The position numbers and the translations under genes were made by a program. Below, piece by piece: positions 1 through 5,159 of a stretch of 5,159 bases of DNA (positions are counted from its first letter, which is position 1; every line of letters starts with the position of its first letter). The stretch is from an uncultured Dokdonia sp. (GTDB lineage: Bacteria > Bacteroidota > Bacteroidia > Flavobacteriales > Flavobacteriaceae). Below the pieces are notes generated by a model. That model was given only the letters and a program-made list of their open reading frames with translations. It did not search any database and was not told the origin of the DNA. The DNA is taken from NCBI GenBank assembly GCA_937124495.1, contig CAKZKZ010000763.1, forward strand, positions 1 through 5,159, written 5' to 3'.

Positions 1-450
1 AGCTGCGCCTACAGAAGTACTTAACGTTTCTGAAGCCACCGTAACATGATTATAAATCTCTTGATCTGCTTTTAAGTTACCTGTTGAGTGGTGGTATAGA
101 ACATTATACATAGTTCCAATTTGCCGGTCGTTAGAACCGGGTGTGGCACTTATGACTACCATTGGACTAGACTCTACATAGGCGCCTGCTACAGCATTTA
201 ATGCACTAAAAGTACTGACACCATATTGTAATGAAACGGCAGATAAGCCTCTGGTTCTTCCATAAGCATCTGCAGCATAAGCAGCATCTAACTCATTAGA
301 AGTTCCAATAGTTTCAATGCCTTTAAATTTTTCTAAAGCTTGTGTGAAGTTTTTTACGTAATCTCCAGGAATTTGAAATAATTCTGTAACATCAAGCTGT
401 TTTAAACGGGTCAATAAATAATCAGCTACTGTAAAGGTGTCGTTTTGCAT
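1..450 (-). CDS. Thiamine-diphosphate-dependent 2-keto-acid decarboxylase (pyruvate/indolepyruvate decarboxylase family), N-terminal 150 residues
   Basis: The frame is open from an ATG at 450 to the left edge, so only the N-terminal pyrimidine-binding (PYR) domain is visible; family members run to about 550 residues. The opening TVADYLLTRLKQL and FQIPGDYVKNF (residues 25-35) match the start of pyruvate and indolepyruvate decarboxylases. SNELDAAYAADAYGR (51-65) holds Glu53, equivalent to the glutamate that activates the thiamine cofactor. LYHHSTG (118-124) holds the His-His pair (120-121) typical of this branch and absent from acetolactate synthases. The enzyme would non-oxidatively decarboxylate a 2-keto acid to an aldehyde in the cytoplasm. 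Whether the substrate is pyruvate, indolepyruvate or a branched-chain keto acid cannot be told from this end, so no symbol is given. No Shine-Dalgarno is seen before the ATG, and no in-frame upstream start fits the family better. It is separated by about 400 bp from the next gene and probably has its own promoter. Confidence 0.88.
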   Translation of the reverse strand, partial: MQNDTFTVADYLLTRLKQLDVTELFQIPGDYVKNFTQALEKFKGIETIGTSNELDAAYAADAYGRTRGLSAVSLQYGVSTFSALNAVAGAYVESSPMVVISATPGSNDRQIGTMYNVLYHHSTGNLKADQEIYNHVTVASETLSTSVGAA

Positions 451-858
451 AGGTTGGGGTTTTAGTGTATAACCGTCTTATAATAAAATAATTACAGACT
501 GTCTTTTAAAGATAATTTTTGTTAAAACTAAAATTTTTCCAATATTTTTTTATGCGTAGAAATACCCTATTTCAAAATCTGTAATAATTTGCAATTCATT
601 TAATTAGTAGATTATTGCTTCAATTTTTCAACAAAGAGTAATGAATTTTTATGAAATACTTTATGCGTAGTTTATGAATAGTACTCCTTAATAAAGGGAA
701 TAGAAAATAGTAAATGTATAAAACGAAGAATATGATTTTTAATCAATAATAGTTGTTACAACCCTTGTAATTGTTTCTAAATACGCTTTCGCGAAAGCGT
801 ATAAAGCACCTGTACCCTCATTTTGATGGTTTAGAAATGATATAGTCTTGTAACAATA
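451..858. other. AT-rich intergenic region without genes
   Basis: About 400 bp lie between the start of the decarboxylase gene and the stop of the propeller lipoprotein gene upstream of it on the same strand. I find no convincing reading frame on either strand; the longest ATG-started frames are only a dozen or so codons. The part nearest 450 should contain the decarboxylase promoter, but no clean match to the Bacteroidota pattern (TTG, about 19 bp, TAnnTTTG) was found on the minus strand. The nearest is TATCTTTA on the minus strand, without a well-spaced TTG. The part nearest 858 is the 3' flank of the lipoprotein gene and contains a 22-bp palindrome, listed separately. A short string, tatgcgtag, occurs twice (551-559 and 662-670), which may be chance. 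Confidence 0.7.
781..802. repeat. 22-bp perfect palindrome, copy 1 (3' flank of the first propeller gene)
   Basis: This is a perfect inverted repeat with the 16-bp core CGCTTTCGCGAAAGCG, flanked by ATA and TAT, and it starts 57 bp past the stop of the propeller lipoprotein gene at 859. As single-stranded RNA or DNA it could fold into a 9-bp stem with a CGCG loop. It is followed on the transcribed strand only by a short TTT, so it is at best a weak intrinsic terminator. An identical core lies at 3660-3683 in the matching position after the paralogous gene. The 60 bp from each palindrome toward its gene align without gaps at about 78%. It could be a dispersed genomic palindrome, a protein-binding site or an mRNA 3'-end stabiliser; the sequence does not decide. 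Confidence 0.9.
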
Positions 859-1755
859 TTACTGAGGTCTAAGTGCCTCAATAACCTGCATAGATACCCA
901 ATAGATTGCTACAGGTGGCTCATTGTCAATTGATTTTTGTCGTCGATCAAAGAATAGATATTTTCCATCGGGTGATACGCTTGGATAATTTTCAGCATCA
1001 CTGGTATTTATGGTCTCTCCCATATTAATGGCTGGCCCCCATGAGTCGTCATTCATTCTAAAACTGATATAAAGATCAGAAGACCCATATCCACTTTCTC
1101 TTCTACTATCCCAGATAATATAAGATTCATCGGGTGCAATGAACGGATGCGCATTGTAAGTACCAACAGCAAACTGCTCCCCTAGTGATTTGGGTTGTTC
1201 ATAGTAGCCATCTATCATGCGTGAATACCGTATTGGCATATCTAGTTTTGGGGTAAACGTATCAAAATAATAGGTGCCATTAGACGCCGCCGATAGTCGC
1301 ATGATATCGATATCTTTGAAAGGCTCTCCTAAACTTTTTAGTTCTGACCAACCCGAGCTAGTATGCTCGGTATATTCTTTTGCAAAATAGATAGTTTTTC
1401 CATCAGGTGCGATAGAAGGTTCGCTTACCCCCTGTTTGATAAAAGATTCTTGCCATTCATTATTCTTATATGTTATGGCAGTTAATATATTGTACTTGGA
1501 TGGTGTTCCAAGTGGTCTCTTGATGAAATAGAAAGAAGTCATATCTGTTGAGAACATCCCCTCTACTTCTCGATTACCTGCTGTATTAACAATGCCAGGA
1601 GCAAAAATTTCAGCAGTTATTCCTGGTGGTTTTTGCCCAAGATAAGAATCCTCTATAGTTGATGAATCATTAGTAGTTGCCTGCTGCTTTTTTGTATTAC
1701 AGGCATTTATAATTAGGCAACATAGAAGTATTAAAATAGAATATGCCTTTTTCAT
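859..1755 (-). CDS. PD40/TolB-like beta-propeller lipoprotein (copy 1)
   Basis: This 298-residue exported lipoprotein has a charged start, a hydrophobic core and the lipobox INAC with Cys19 as the lipidation site, followed by a polar linker (20-37). The motif YLGQKPPG (38-45), shared with the paralogue at 3731-4630, precedes the propeller. PD40-type strands are visible at 114-126 (SIAPDGKTIYFAK), 204-217 (PFIAPDESYIIWDS) and 259-272 (SVSPDGKYLFFDRR), with weaker ones near 67-78 and 156-165. The protein ends in YWV...VIEALRP, another family signature. No catalytic residues are recognisable; such propellers usually bind ligands or partner proteins, and the function here is unknown. The ATG lies 6 bp after the stop of the esterase gene, so the two are almost certainly co-transcribed and perhaps translationally coupled. 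Residues just after Cys19 (NTKKQ) are basic, unlike the acidic surface-export signal described for some Bacteroidota, so the face of the outer membrane it occupies is uncertain. Confidence 0.9.
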   Translation of the reverse strand: MKKAYSILILLCCLIINACNTKKQQATTNDSSTIEDSYLGQKPPGITAEIFAPGIVNTAGNREVEGMFSTDMTSFYFIKRPLGTPSKYNILTAITYKNNEWQESFIKQGVSEPSIAPDGKTIYFAKEYTEHTSSGWSELKSLGEPFKDIDIMRLSAASNGTYYFDTFTPKLDMPIRYSRMIDGYYEQPKSLGEQFAVGTYNAHPFIAPDESYIIWDSRRESGYGSSDLYISFRMNDDSWGPAINMGETINTSDAENYPSVSPDGKYLFFDRRQKSIDNEPPVAIYWVSMQVIEALRPQ

Positions 1756-1761
1756 TATTTT

Positions 1762-2667
1762 TTAGTTATCATGGTTTGTACCTTCTTCTTTAAGCAAATT
1801 TGCTAACCAAGTCACACTGCGTACTCCAGTCATAGGAAATGCAGTCTGATGATTACCTTCAATCACTAGAGGTAGTACTAATAAACTCTCATCATTTCTA
1901 TTTTTTAGTAGTGTAATAAATTCTTGGATATACTCGCCTGACTCCTTCTCTAATGTACCATAAGAAATAAAAACATTAGCATTCAGCCTTTTATATTTTG
2001 ATGCTGCATTAGAAGCAAGTTCTGAGAAATATGGAATATCTCTTCCAAATGACGGACTTCCAAGAATATAGTTTCTAAAGGTATCTGGTTGTGTAAGTAA
2101 TATGTATGCGCCAAATTCTCCACTAAGTGAATACCCAAAATAAGTACGGTTATCAGGATCAGTTCTGTAATTGGTTTCTACATATTGTATCACATCATTA
2201 CGAATGAAATCAAGATGATTACTAGCTTGTCCAAATTGATATTTAGCCTGATGTGCTGCATTACTTGACTTTTTTACGGAGTAATCTCGAAATCTACTCA
2301 CATGCGCTCCCCGCTCTTTCATTAAATCTTCATTGATATCTTTTTGCCAAGATATTCCAACCAGAATGGCGTCTTCCACAATATATTCGGCAGCGCCTGA
2401 TAGTATTTCAATATGCCACATCGCATCTGTATAATAAATCACTGGATATTGAATACTATCATTCTCTGAATATCCCTCTGGTAGTTCTACATAAAGTTCA
2501 TACTGTCTATTGGTATTAGTATCCTTTATAGGGATCACTTCTGTCTTAGGTAATTCTAAGTAAGTCTTTTCGGTAGTATGTGTGTCATTTTTTTTGTTAT
2601 TTTCTTGAGCAAAGATCGTGTTAAACGATATTGTACATATCAATAGTAGTAGTTTAGTAGTTTTCAT
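1762..2667 (-). CDS. Secreted alpha/beta hydrolase, esterase D / enterochelin-esterase-like
   Basis: The 301-residue protein starts with a signal peptide (MKTTKLLLL...NTIFAQ, cleavage likely near residues 20-21), so it acts in the periplasm or outside. I chose the ATG at 2667 because it puts the basic-hydrophobic signal at the N-terminus. An in-frame ATG at 2700 would add 11 polar residues before it. The body fits the putative-esterase fold (PF00756 type): strand YPVIYYTDA (74-82), ILVGISW (101-107), then the nucleophile elbow FGYSLSGEFGAY (177-188) with Ser180, and GSPSFGRD (203-210). GNHQTAFP (271-278) supplies the likely catalytic His273, and the acid is probably Glu240 or Glu242 in SYGTLEKE. 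The elbow reads GxSxS instead of GxSxG. It should hydrolyse an ester; relatives act on acyl esters or siderophores, but the substrate is not inferable. It directly precedes the propeller gene at 859-1755. Confidence 0.87.
   Translation of the reverse strand: MKTTKLLLLICTISFNTIFAQENNKKNDTHTTEKTYLELPKTEVIPIKDTNTNRQYELYVELPEGYSENDSIQYPVIYYTDAMWHIEILSGAAEYIVEDAILVGISWQKDINEDLMKERGAHVSRFRDYSVKKSSNAAHQAKYQFGQASNHLDFIRNDVIQYVETNYRTDPDNRTYFGYSLSGEFGAYILLTQPDTFRNYILGSPSFGRDIPYFSELASNAASKYKRLNANVFISYGTLEKESGEYIQEFITLLKNRNDESLLVLPLVIEGNHQTAFPMTGVRSVTWLANLLKEEGTNHDN
2599..2667 (-). repeat. Signal-peptide-coding block shared with the neighbouring propeller gene (copy in esterase gene)
   Basis: These 69 bp, from the esterase ATG through the codons for AQEN, align without gaps to 3530-3598, the matching segment of the broken propeller gene, with about 58 of 69 bases identical. 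Similarity stops on both sides: the upstream leaders and the mature proteins are unrelated. It looks like a duplicated or converted signal-peptide cassette. Confidence 0.7.
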
Positions 2668-2968
2668 ATTTTTGTGATTTTGTTTTTTTATATAAAGCAT
2701 TGATTTGTAAATATTAATAGATTATTATCTAAAGTTATTAATCATACCTTTTTACATTGATTATCCTATACTTATATTATTGTTTAGGTCTAAGTGTTTC
2801 AATAATTTGAGCATCTACCCAATAAGGGTTTCCTATTACATATCTGCTTCCATCTTCTCTAACCTTTACATCTCCCTTCCAAAAAAATAAGTATTTCCCA
2901 TCAGGTGTCACTCGCGCACGTTGTTCATAGAGAGGTGTATTTATCTTACCTCCCATGTTAATTGCTGC

Positions 2969-2971
2969 TCA
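2969..2971 (-). other. In-frame premature stop (TGA) in propeller copy 2
   Basis: The codon order on the minus strand is GGT TCA TGG TGA GCA GCA ATT. The same position reads TGG GGT in copy 3 and TGG GGG in copy 1, both Gly. A single G-to-T change from GGA explains it. The frame on both sides is intact, so the change is recent, or is an error in the sequence. Confidence 0.9.
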
Positions 2972-3529
2972 CCATGAACCATCTTTTTGCCGAAAATTAA
3001 TGTAGATATCAGGAGTATTTTCACCTTCTTTCTCGGCATCCCACAGTAAATAGGATTCATCTGGAGCGATAAAGGGGTGAGCAATATACTTACCAGTGTT
3101 AATTGCCTTGCTCATTTTTTGAGGCTTTTCATAGTTGCCGTTAATAAGACGTGAATAACTCATATGGCCACTACCATCATTGAAATCTAAAACATAGAAA
3201 TATAAAGTTCTGTTAGAAGAGATTGAGAAACCTATTATAGGGATGTCTTTGAATGGTTCAAGGCTCCTTATCTCAGACAAACTGGGCATGAAGTATTCCT
3301 CATATTTAATAGCATCTGTAGGCAGGATAGACTTCTTACTCCATTGATTATTATTGTGTTGCATAACAAACAATGTTGGTTCTTTATAGTGTCCGCCAGA
3401 CCTAGTAAAAGAGAATTCTTTCATATCTGGTAAAAATGTTACAACAGTTTCAAGGTGTTCTTCTGTCGCAACCATACCGGGAGCAAACAATTCGGGAGTT
3501 AAACCAGGAGGATTTAATCCAACGTATGG

Positions 3530-3598
3530 ATTTTCTTGAGCAAAGACAGTGTTAAATGATATAACACATATCAATAGTAATAATTTCGTTCTTTTCAT
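3530..3598 (-). repeat. Signal-peptide-coding block shared with the esterase gene (copy in propeller copy 2)
   Basis: This is the partner of 2599-2667. The DNA match includes synonymous positions and has no gaps, and it ends right after the predicted signal cleavage site. Copies 1 and 3 of the propeller family carry a different, lipobox-type signal here. The secretory signal is therefore the foreign part of this gene. Confidence 0.7.
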
Positions 3599-3603
3599 CA
3601 TGA

Positions 3604-3607
3604 CCTT
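3604..3607 (-). promoter_or_regulatory. Possible Shine-Dalgarno (AAGG) deciding the start of propeller copy 2
   Basis: The minus strand reads AAGGTC followed by ATGATG. The spacing is 5 bases to the second ATG (3598) and only 2 to the first (3601), which favours 3598. This is also the start that aligns with the esterase signal peptide. Other genes in the window have A-rich leaders without such a motif. Confidence 0.4.
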
Positions 3608-3659
3608 ATGTATTGTAATAATTGTATCAAATCCTTCTCTATGAATTATATATAGTAAG

Positions 3660-3683
3660 TATACGCTTTCGCGAAAGCGTATA
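3660..3683. repeat. 24-bp perfect palindrome, copy 2 (3' flank of the third propeller gene)
   Basis: It has the same 16-bp core as at 781-802, extended by one matched base on each side, and begins 48 bp past the stop of the propeller gene at 3731. The palindrome-to-TTAGAAAT spacing is exactly 50 bp in both copies, so palindrome and flank were inherited together with the gene. It lies between copy 3 and the start of copy 2. No T-run follows it on the transcribed strand, so it is a poor intrinsic terminator. The matching palindrome is missing downstream of copy 2 (2668-2776). Confidence 0.9.
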
Positions 3684-3730
3684 AAACACCTTTGTTTTTA
3701 GATTCATAGTTTAGAAATATTAGTAGTAGT

Positions 3731-4630
3731 CTATTGTTTAGCTCTAAGATCTTCAATGATCTTGGCATCAACCCAATATTGTTTTGATTCCCAATGTGTA
3801 GTTCCGTCCTCTCGCGTTTTTTCTTCTGATCTTGCAAAAAATAAATATTTTCCATCAAGTGTTAACTTCGCACCATTTTCTACTAATTCTGAATTTATCT
3901 TATCTCCCATATTAATAGCTGAACCCCATGAACCATCTTGCTGTCTAAAACTGATATAATTGTCAGACATGCCATATCCATCTTCGCGCTCACTACCCCA
4001 TATTAAGTAGGATTCATCAGGTGCTATAAAGGGGTGAGCTGTCCACTTCCCTGAGTTAATCTCCTTACCGAGTAGTTTAGGTTCTTCGCGCCTACCATCT
4101 TTAATCCTTGATATTCGGATTACATCATTGCTCTTATAATCGTCAAAAACAATAGTCCCATTATTAGACACAGACAACACCATAATACCCCAATCTTCCC
4201 TGTCAAACATTGGACCTAGGCTTTTTATCTTTGACCAACCAGAATCTGTACGTTCGATATAGTTATGTCTTGAATATAAAATATTACTATTCTCAGTATT
4301 TCTAGGATGAAAAGTATATTTATTAACGTTGTAATAACTTTCTTCTTGTCGATAAACAACAACAGCCGGCTGTAAAGGATCGTTACCTGAGTAAGTGAAA
4401 TAAAACTCTTTCATGTCCAAAGAGTTCTCATTCCCTAGTTCCCATTCTTTAGCAGTATCCTTTTTAGGAACAAAAACTTTACGGGTTAAACCTGGCGGTT
4501 TTTGGCCGAGATAACGATCTTCTGAAATATGGGGATCAGAATCATTATCTTCTAAGTCCTGTTTTTTAGTATTGCATGCATATAAAAACATTCCTAATAC
4601 AAATATTAAAATGATATGCTTTTTTATCAT
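3731..4630 (-). CDS. PD40/TolB-like beta-propeller lipoprotein (copy 3)
   Basis: This 299-residue exported lipoprotein has a hydrophobic signal ending in LYAC, so Cys19 is the lipidation site, and its first mature residues NTKKQ are the same as in copy 1. An acidic linker follows (DLEDNDSDPHISED, 25-38), then YLGQKPPGLT (40-49). Propeller strands are visible at 72-80 (DMKEFYFTY), 154-163 (SVSNNGTIVF), 199-213 (HPFIAPDESYLIWGS) and 256-266 (LTLDGKYLFFA). It ends with YWVDAKIIEDLR, as in the other copies. The second PD40 strand, clear in copy 1, is degenerate here (NTENSNILYSRH, 111-122), although the following RTDSGWSKIKSLG is conserved. It has no recognisable catalytic site; it is likely a ligand- or partner-binding envelope protein of unknown role. 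It starts 58 bp after the serine hydrolase stop, close enough for co-transcription. The leader is A/T-rich with no Shine-Dalgarno, normal for Bacteroidota. Confidence 0.9.
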   Translation of the reverse strand: MIKKHIILIFVLGMFLYACNTKKQDLEDNDSDPHISEDRYLGQKPPGLTRKVFVPKKDTAKEWELGNENSLDMKEFYFTYSGNDPLQPAVVVYRQEESYYNVNKYTFHPRNTENSNILYSRHNYIERTDSGWSKIKSLGPMFDREDWGIMVLSVSNNGTIVFDDYKSNDVIRISRIKDGRREEPKLLGKEINSGKWTAHPFIAPDESYLIWGSEREDGYGMSDNYISFRQQDGSWGSAINMGDKINSELVENGAKLTLDGKYLFFARSEEKTREDGTTHWESKQYWVDAKIIEDLRAKQ

Positions 4631-4688
4631 TGTTTGAATTTTTAATATGGTTTATATATTTGATATATGGTGACTTTTGTAAATCATT

Positions 4689-5159
4689 TTATTCAAGGTC
4701 AAACAATCCAGATTTAGAAAGCTGTCTAGAAATGACATCAAGTTGATTCCTTTGACGATCAATATTGGAAGTTCCGAAAAATGCAATGACTAAATCTTTT
4801 GAAGGAGAAATATAAAGCCCTTGACCTCCATGAGCACCTTTATAAAAATCACCATCTTCATATACTGCACCCCATTGATAACTACTATAGAATATTTCTT
4901 TTGAATAGCGCGATTCTGTTTTGAGGTTTTTATTTACATCTCGGATTTTAGATAAGTGGGCATCAGAAATTAATGGATTGGCACTCTTTCTACCACTAGG
5001 TGTAAAAGCAAGACCAAATCTAGCAAGATCTCGAAGTGTTGTTGACATGCCGTCGGCATATGAGATAGAGGTTCCATTCTTATTGATTCCTAAAAGGGCA
5101 CTATGTTCTGATCCTATCTTTCTCCATATTTCCTGTTCCAAAAAATCGCGAAAGGTAAG
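4689..5159 (-). CDS. Serine hydrolase, beta-lactamase/NylB-like family, C-terminal 156 residues
   Basis: The frame enters open at the right edge and ends in TAA at 4689. The only nearby start-like codon is a TTG at 5141, but the reading continues upstream as LTFRDF, so this is an interior Leu, not a start. The visible part is the C-terminal part of the PF00144 (beta-lactamase, class C and penicillin-binding-protein-like) fold. Landmarks are DGMSTTLRDLARFGLAF, which is the usual helix after the substrate-binding region, and YKGAHGGQGLYISPSKDLVIAFFG. In the latter, HGG holds the place of the KTG motif and the following segment is the last strand pair. The nucleophile SxxK and the YxN motif would lie beyond the window. 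Members are usually exported and hydrolyse amides or esters; many are not antibiotic-resistance enzymes. The gene is upstream of the propeller cluster in the same direction, so it may share the transcript. Confidence 0.85.
   Translation of the reverse strand, partial: LTFRDFLEQEIWRKIGSEHSALLGINKNGTSISYADGMSTTLRDLARFGLAFTPSGRKSANPLISDAHLSKIRDVNKNLKTESRYSKEIFYSSYQWGAVYEDGDFYKGAHGGQGLYISPSKDLVIAFFGTSNIDRQRNQLDVISRQLSKSGLFDLE

Larger units (their letters stand above)
2777..3598 (-). pseudogene. PD40/TolB-like propeller paralogue broken by an in-frame TGA (copy 2)
   Basis: From the ATG at 3598 the frame runs 209 codons to TGA at 2969-2971, then stays open in the same frame for 63 more codons to TAA at 2777-2779. 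The tail after the TGA is plainly homologous to the intact paralogues: AAINMGGKINT, then TPDGKYLFF, then YWVDAQIIETLRPKQ. The TGA replaces the Gly in the conserved DGSWG-x-AIN segment and is one base from GGA. A second lesion is an in-frame loss of about 21 residues around codons 105-108 (MPSLSE), removing one PD40 strand present in copy 1. The conserved HPFIAPDESYLLWD (174-187) is intact. Unlike its paralogues it has no lipobox; the signal peptide (MKRTKLLLLICVISFNTVFAQ) resembles that of the esterase downstream. The 3598 start is preferred over the adjacent ATG at 3601 because AAGG at 3604-3607 is better spaced for it. It is probably a decaying copy; a sequencing error at one base is the alternative for the TGA. 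Confidence 0.8.

Noticed and set aside
593..647. Inverted pair AATTCATT / AATGAATT in the intergenic region.
   Set aside because: It is an 8-bp AT-rich match with a loop of about 39 bases, expected by chance in this composition.
451..780. Bacteroidota promoter (TTG, about 19 bp, TAnnTTTG) for the decarboxylase.
   Set aside because: Only partial matches such as TATCTTTA were found, with the nearest TTG about 25 bp away. In such AT-rich DNA that is not above chance.
1762..2700. An upstream ATG at 2700 as the start of the esterase.
   Set aside because: It would put 11 polar residues in front of a normal signal peptide. The ATG at 2667 also aligns with the start of the shared signal-peptide block.
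2969..2971. TGA read as Gly (an alternative genetic code, as in some candidate-phylum bacteria), because it replaces a conserved Gly.
   Set aside because: It is the only in-frame TGA in the window, all other Gly positions use GGN, and the gene also carries an internal deletion. Ordinary pseudogenisation or a base error is simpler.
3660..3683. The palindromes as standard rho-independent terminators.
   Set aside because: The stem is possible, but no T-tract follows on the transcribed strand at 3660 and only TTT follows at 781. The perfect symmetry also has no dedicated loop.
3646..3858. A 70-codon minus-strand frame overlapping the end of the propeller gene at 3731.
   Set aside because: It overlaps the well-supported lipoprotein gene in another frame, has low-complexity Lys/Leu-rich content and no family resemblance.
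3756..3959. A 67-codon plus-strand frame inside the propeller gene at 3731-4630.
   Set aside because: It is antisense to a strongly conserved coding region and shows no recognisable domain; it is a shadow frame.
4689..5141. A complete 150-residue protein starting at a TTG at 5141.
   Set aside because: The frame continues to the right edge with family-consistent residues (LTFRDF), and the fragment lacks the catalytic N-terminal half of the serine hydrolase fold. It is a truncated view of a longer gene.

Overview
The window looks like chromosomal DNA from a marine-type member of the Flavobacteriaceae (Bacteroidota). The reasons are the low GC content, weak or absent Shine-Dalgarno sequences before most starts, Bacteroidota-style lipoprotein signals ending in Ala-Cys, and PD40 lipoprotein families typical of that group. 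The window also holds two copies of a palindrome with the core CGCTTTCGCGAAAGCG, which I associate, from memory only, with genomes of this family. No ribosomal or other taxonomic marker is present, so the assignment is inference.

Every gene lies on the minus strand, so the transcription order is right to left. From the right edge they are: (1) the C-terminal end of a beta-lactamase/NylB-like serine hydrolase (4689-5159, cut by the edge); (2) a PD40/TolB-like beta-propeller lipoprotein (3731-4630); (3) a second PD40 paralogue (2777-3598) that is interrupted by one in-frame TGA, has lost about 21 residues internally, and carries a plain secretory signal instead of a lipobox; (4) a secreted esterase-D/enterochelin-esterase-like alpha/beta hydrolase (1762-2667); (5) a third PD40 lipoprotein (859-1755) starting 6 bp after the hydrolase stop; (6) a gene-free AT-rich stretch of about 400 bp; (7) the N-terminal 150 residues of a thiamine-diphosphate-dependent 2-keto-acid decarboxylase (1-450, cut by the left edge).

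The central 3.8 kb is a cluster of exported proteins: three diverged copies of one propeller family mixed with an esterase. The cluster shows its recombination history. The two intact propeller genes share a 3' flank with the same palindrome at the same offset. The broken middle copy has a signal-peptide region about 84% identical in DNA to that of the unrelated neighbouring esterase. A joint function (periplasmic or surface propellers working with an envelope hydrolase) is plausible from context only. The substrate cannot be read from the sequence. I see no defence system, mobile element, CRISPR array or RNA gene. The most noteworthy material is the decaying, chimeric middle paralogue and the repeated palindrome.
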